This document shows, piece after piece, positions 63,739 to 64,000 of a stretch of 64,000 bases of DNA; the stretch's first letter is position 1; the number at the start of each line of letters is the position of its first letter. The position numbers and the translations under genes were made by a program. The notes beneath the pieces are model-generated. The model saw only the letters and a list, made by a program, of their open reading frames with translations, was not told the DNA's origin and ran no database searches. The stretch is from Plasmodium brasilianum (taxonomy: Eukaryota > Apicomplexa > Aconoidasida > Haemosporida > Plasmodiidae), in contig NC_090121.1 in NCBI RefSeq assembly GCF_023973825.1, forward strand, positions 1-64,000, written 5' to 3'.

Positions 63739-64000
63739 TCACTTTTTATTTAACTTAATGTTTTCATATTTCTTAACGTTTTTATGGTAATAAAAAACCG
63801 ACGATATGAGCGTGACCCATAACATTAAAAAGGGCATAATATATAAAATACCACTAAGTGGCCCTAGTACAGTAACATAAATAATATTTTTCCATTCAGT
63901 CCCTAGACTATTCAATATACTAAAGAAAGACAACAATTTTTCCTTAATTGGAAAAAGCAGGTATATATCTACTATATGTACAGCTGATAACAATAAAAAC
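63739..64000 (-). CDS. fam-m protein, 3' part only (cut by the window edge)
   Basis: The frame is open from the right edge to a stop at 63739. It covers the end of the first membrane segment (FLLLSAVHIVDIYLLFP), a loop (KEKLLSFFSILNSLGTEWKN), the second membrane segment (LSGILYIMPFLMLWVTLISS) and the family tail FYYHKNVKKYENIKLNKK. Exon 1, the export motif and the central signature lie beyond 64000, so intactness cannot be judged. Confidence 0.8.
   Translation of the reverse strand, partial: FLLLSAVHIVDIYLLFPIKEKLLSFFSILNSLGTEWKNIIYVTVLGPLSGILYIMPFLMLWVTLISSVFYYHKNVKKYENIKLNKK

Noticed and set aside
1..64000. tRNA, rRNA, CRISPR, insertion sequence or prokaryote-type operon
   Set aside because: None was seen; the sequence is eukaryotic with spliced genes. 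Short or divergent ncRNAs cannot be excluded by eye.

Overview
The window is about 64 kb of extremely AT-rich DNA with two- and three-exon genes, GT-AG introns of about 120-160 nt and variant antigen families. It reads as a Plasmodium subtelomere. The combination of fam-m genes, a fam-l pseudogene, pir genes and a short 'Plasmodium exported protein' points to Plasmodium malariae or its P. malariae-like sister. The species call is from recognising the families; no search was run.

Layout. (a) 1-2643: a core-type gene on the + strand, a divergent DEAD-box helicase open at the left edge. (b) 2777-3115: a G/T-rich island unlike the rest of the window. (c) 3116-9224: noncoding, with a weak possible small spliced gene at 5182-5707. 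(d) 9225 to the right edge: antigen genes and relics, all on the minus strand. In order of coordinate they are a fam-m pseudogene with one nonsense codon (9225-10209), a fam-l pseudogene (12773-13660), fam-m (17162-18164), a frameshifted pir (21890-23106), an exported protein (28302-29150), fam-m (32413-33423), a short pir (36069-37018), fam-m (40801-41748), a fam-m-like gene (43741-44642), pir (48307-49547), a decayed pir containing a coding-like segment of unknown origin (53341-54900), a faint pir relic near 56.2 kb, a decayed exported-protein gene (59590-60505), and the 3' end of a fam-m gene cut by the right edge (63739-64000).

Gene plan. The fam-m, fam-l and exported genes share one plan: a short exon 1 coding a 28-31 residue hydrophobic signal segment, an intron of 120-136 nt, and an exon 2 with a PEXEL-like R-x-L-x-K motif about 20 codons in, followed by two membrane segments. 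The pir genes have a tiny exon 1, a long cysteine-bearing exon 2 ending in a membrane segment, and a basic exon 3 starting F-(T/S)-P. I reconstructed the exons by eye, and in-frame joining supports them.

Between the genes, the noncoding DNA is not random. A block about 0.8 kb upstream of the fam-m/fam-l starts and an A-rich motif 160-175 nt after fam-m stops recur from copy to copy. A fam-m plus pir module at 17-23 kb is duplicated at 44-49.5 kb. The proteins are expected to be secreted and many exported into the host red cell or placed at its surface. That is family knowledge and not something the DNA shows.
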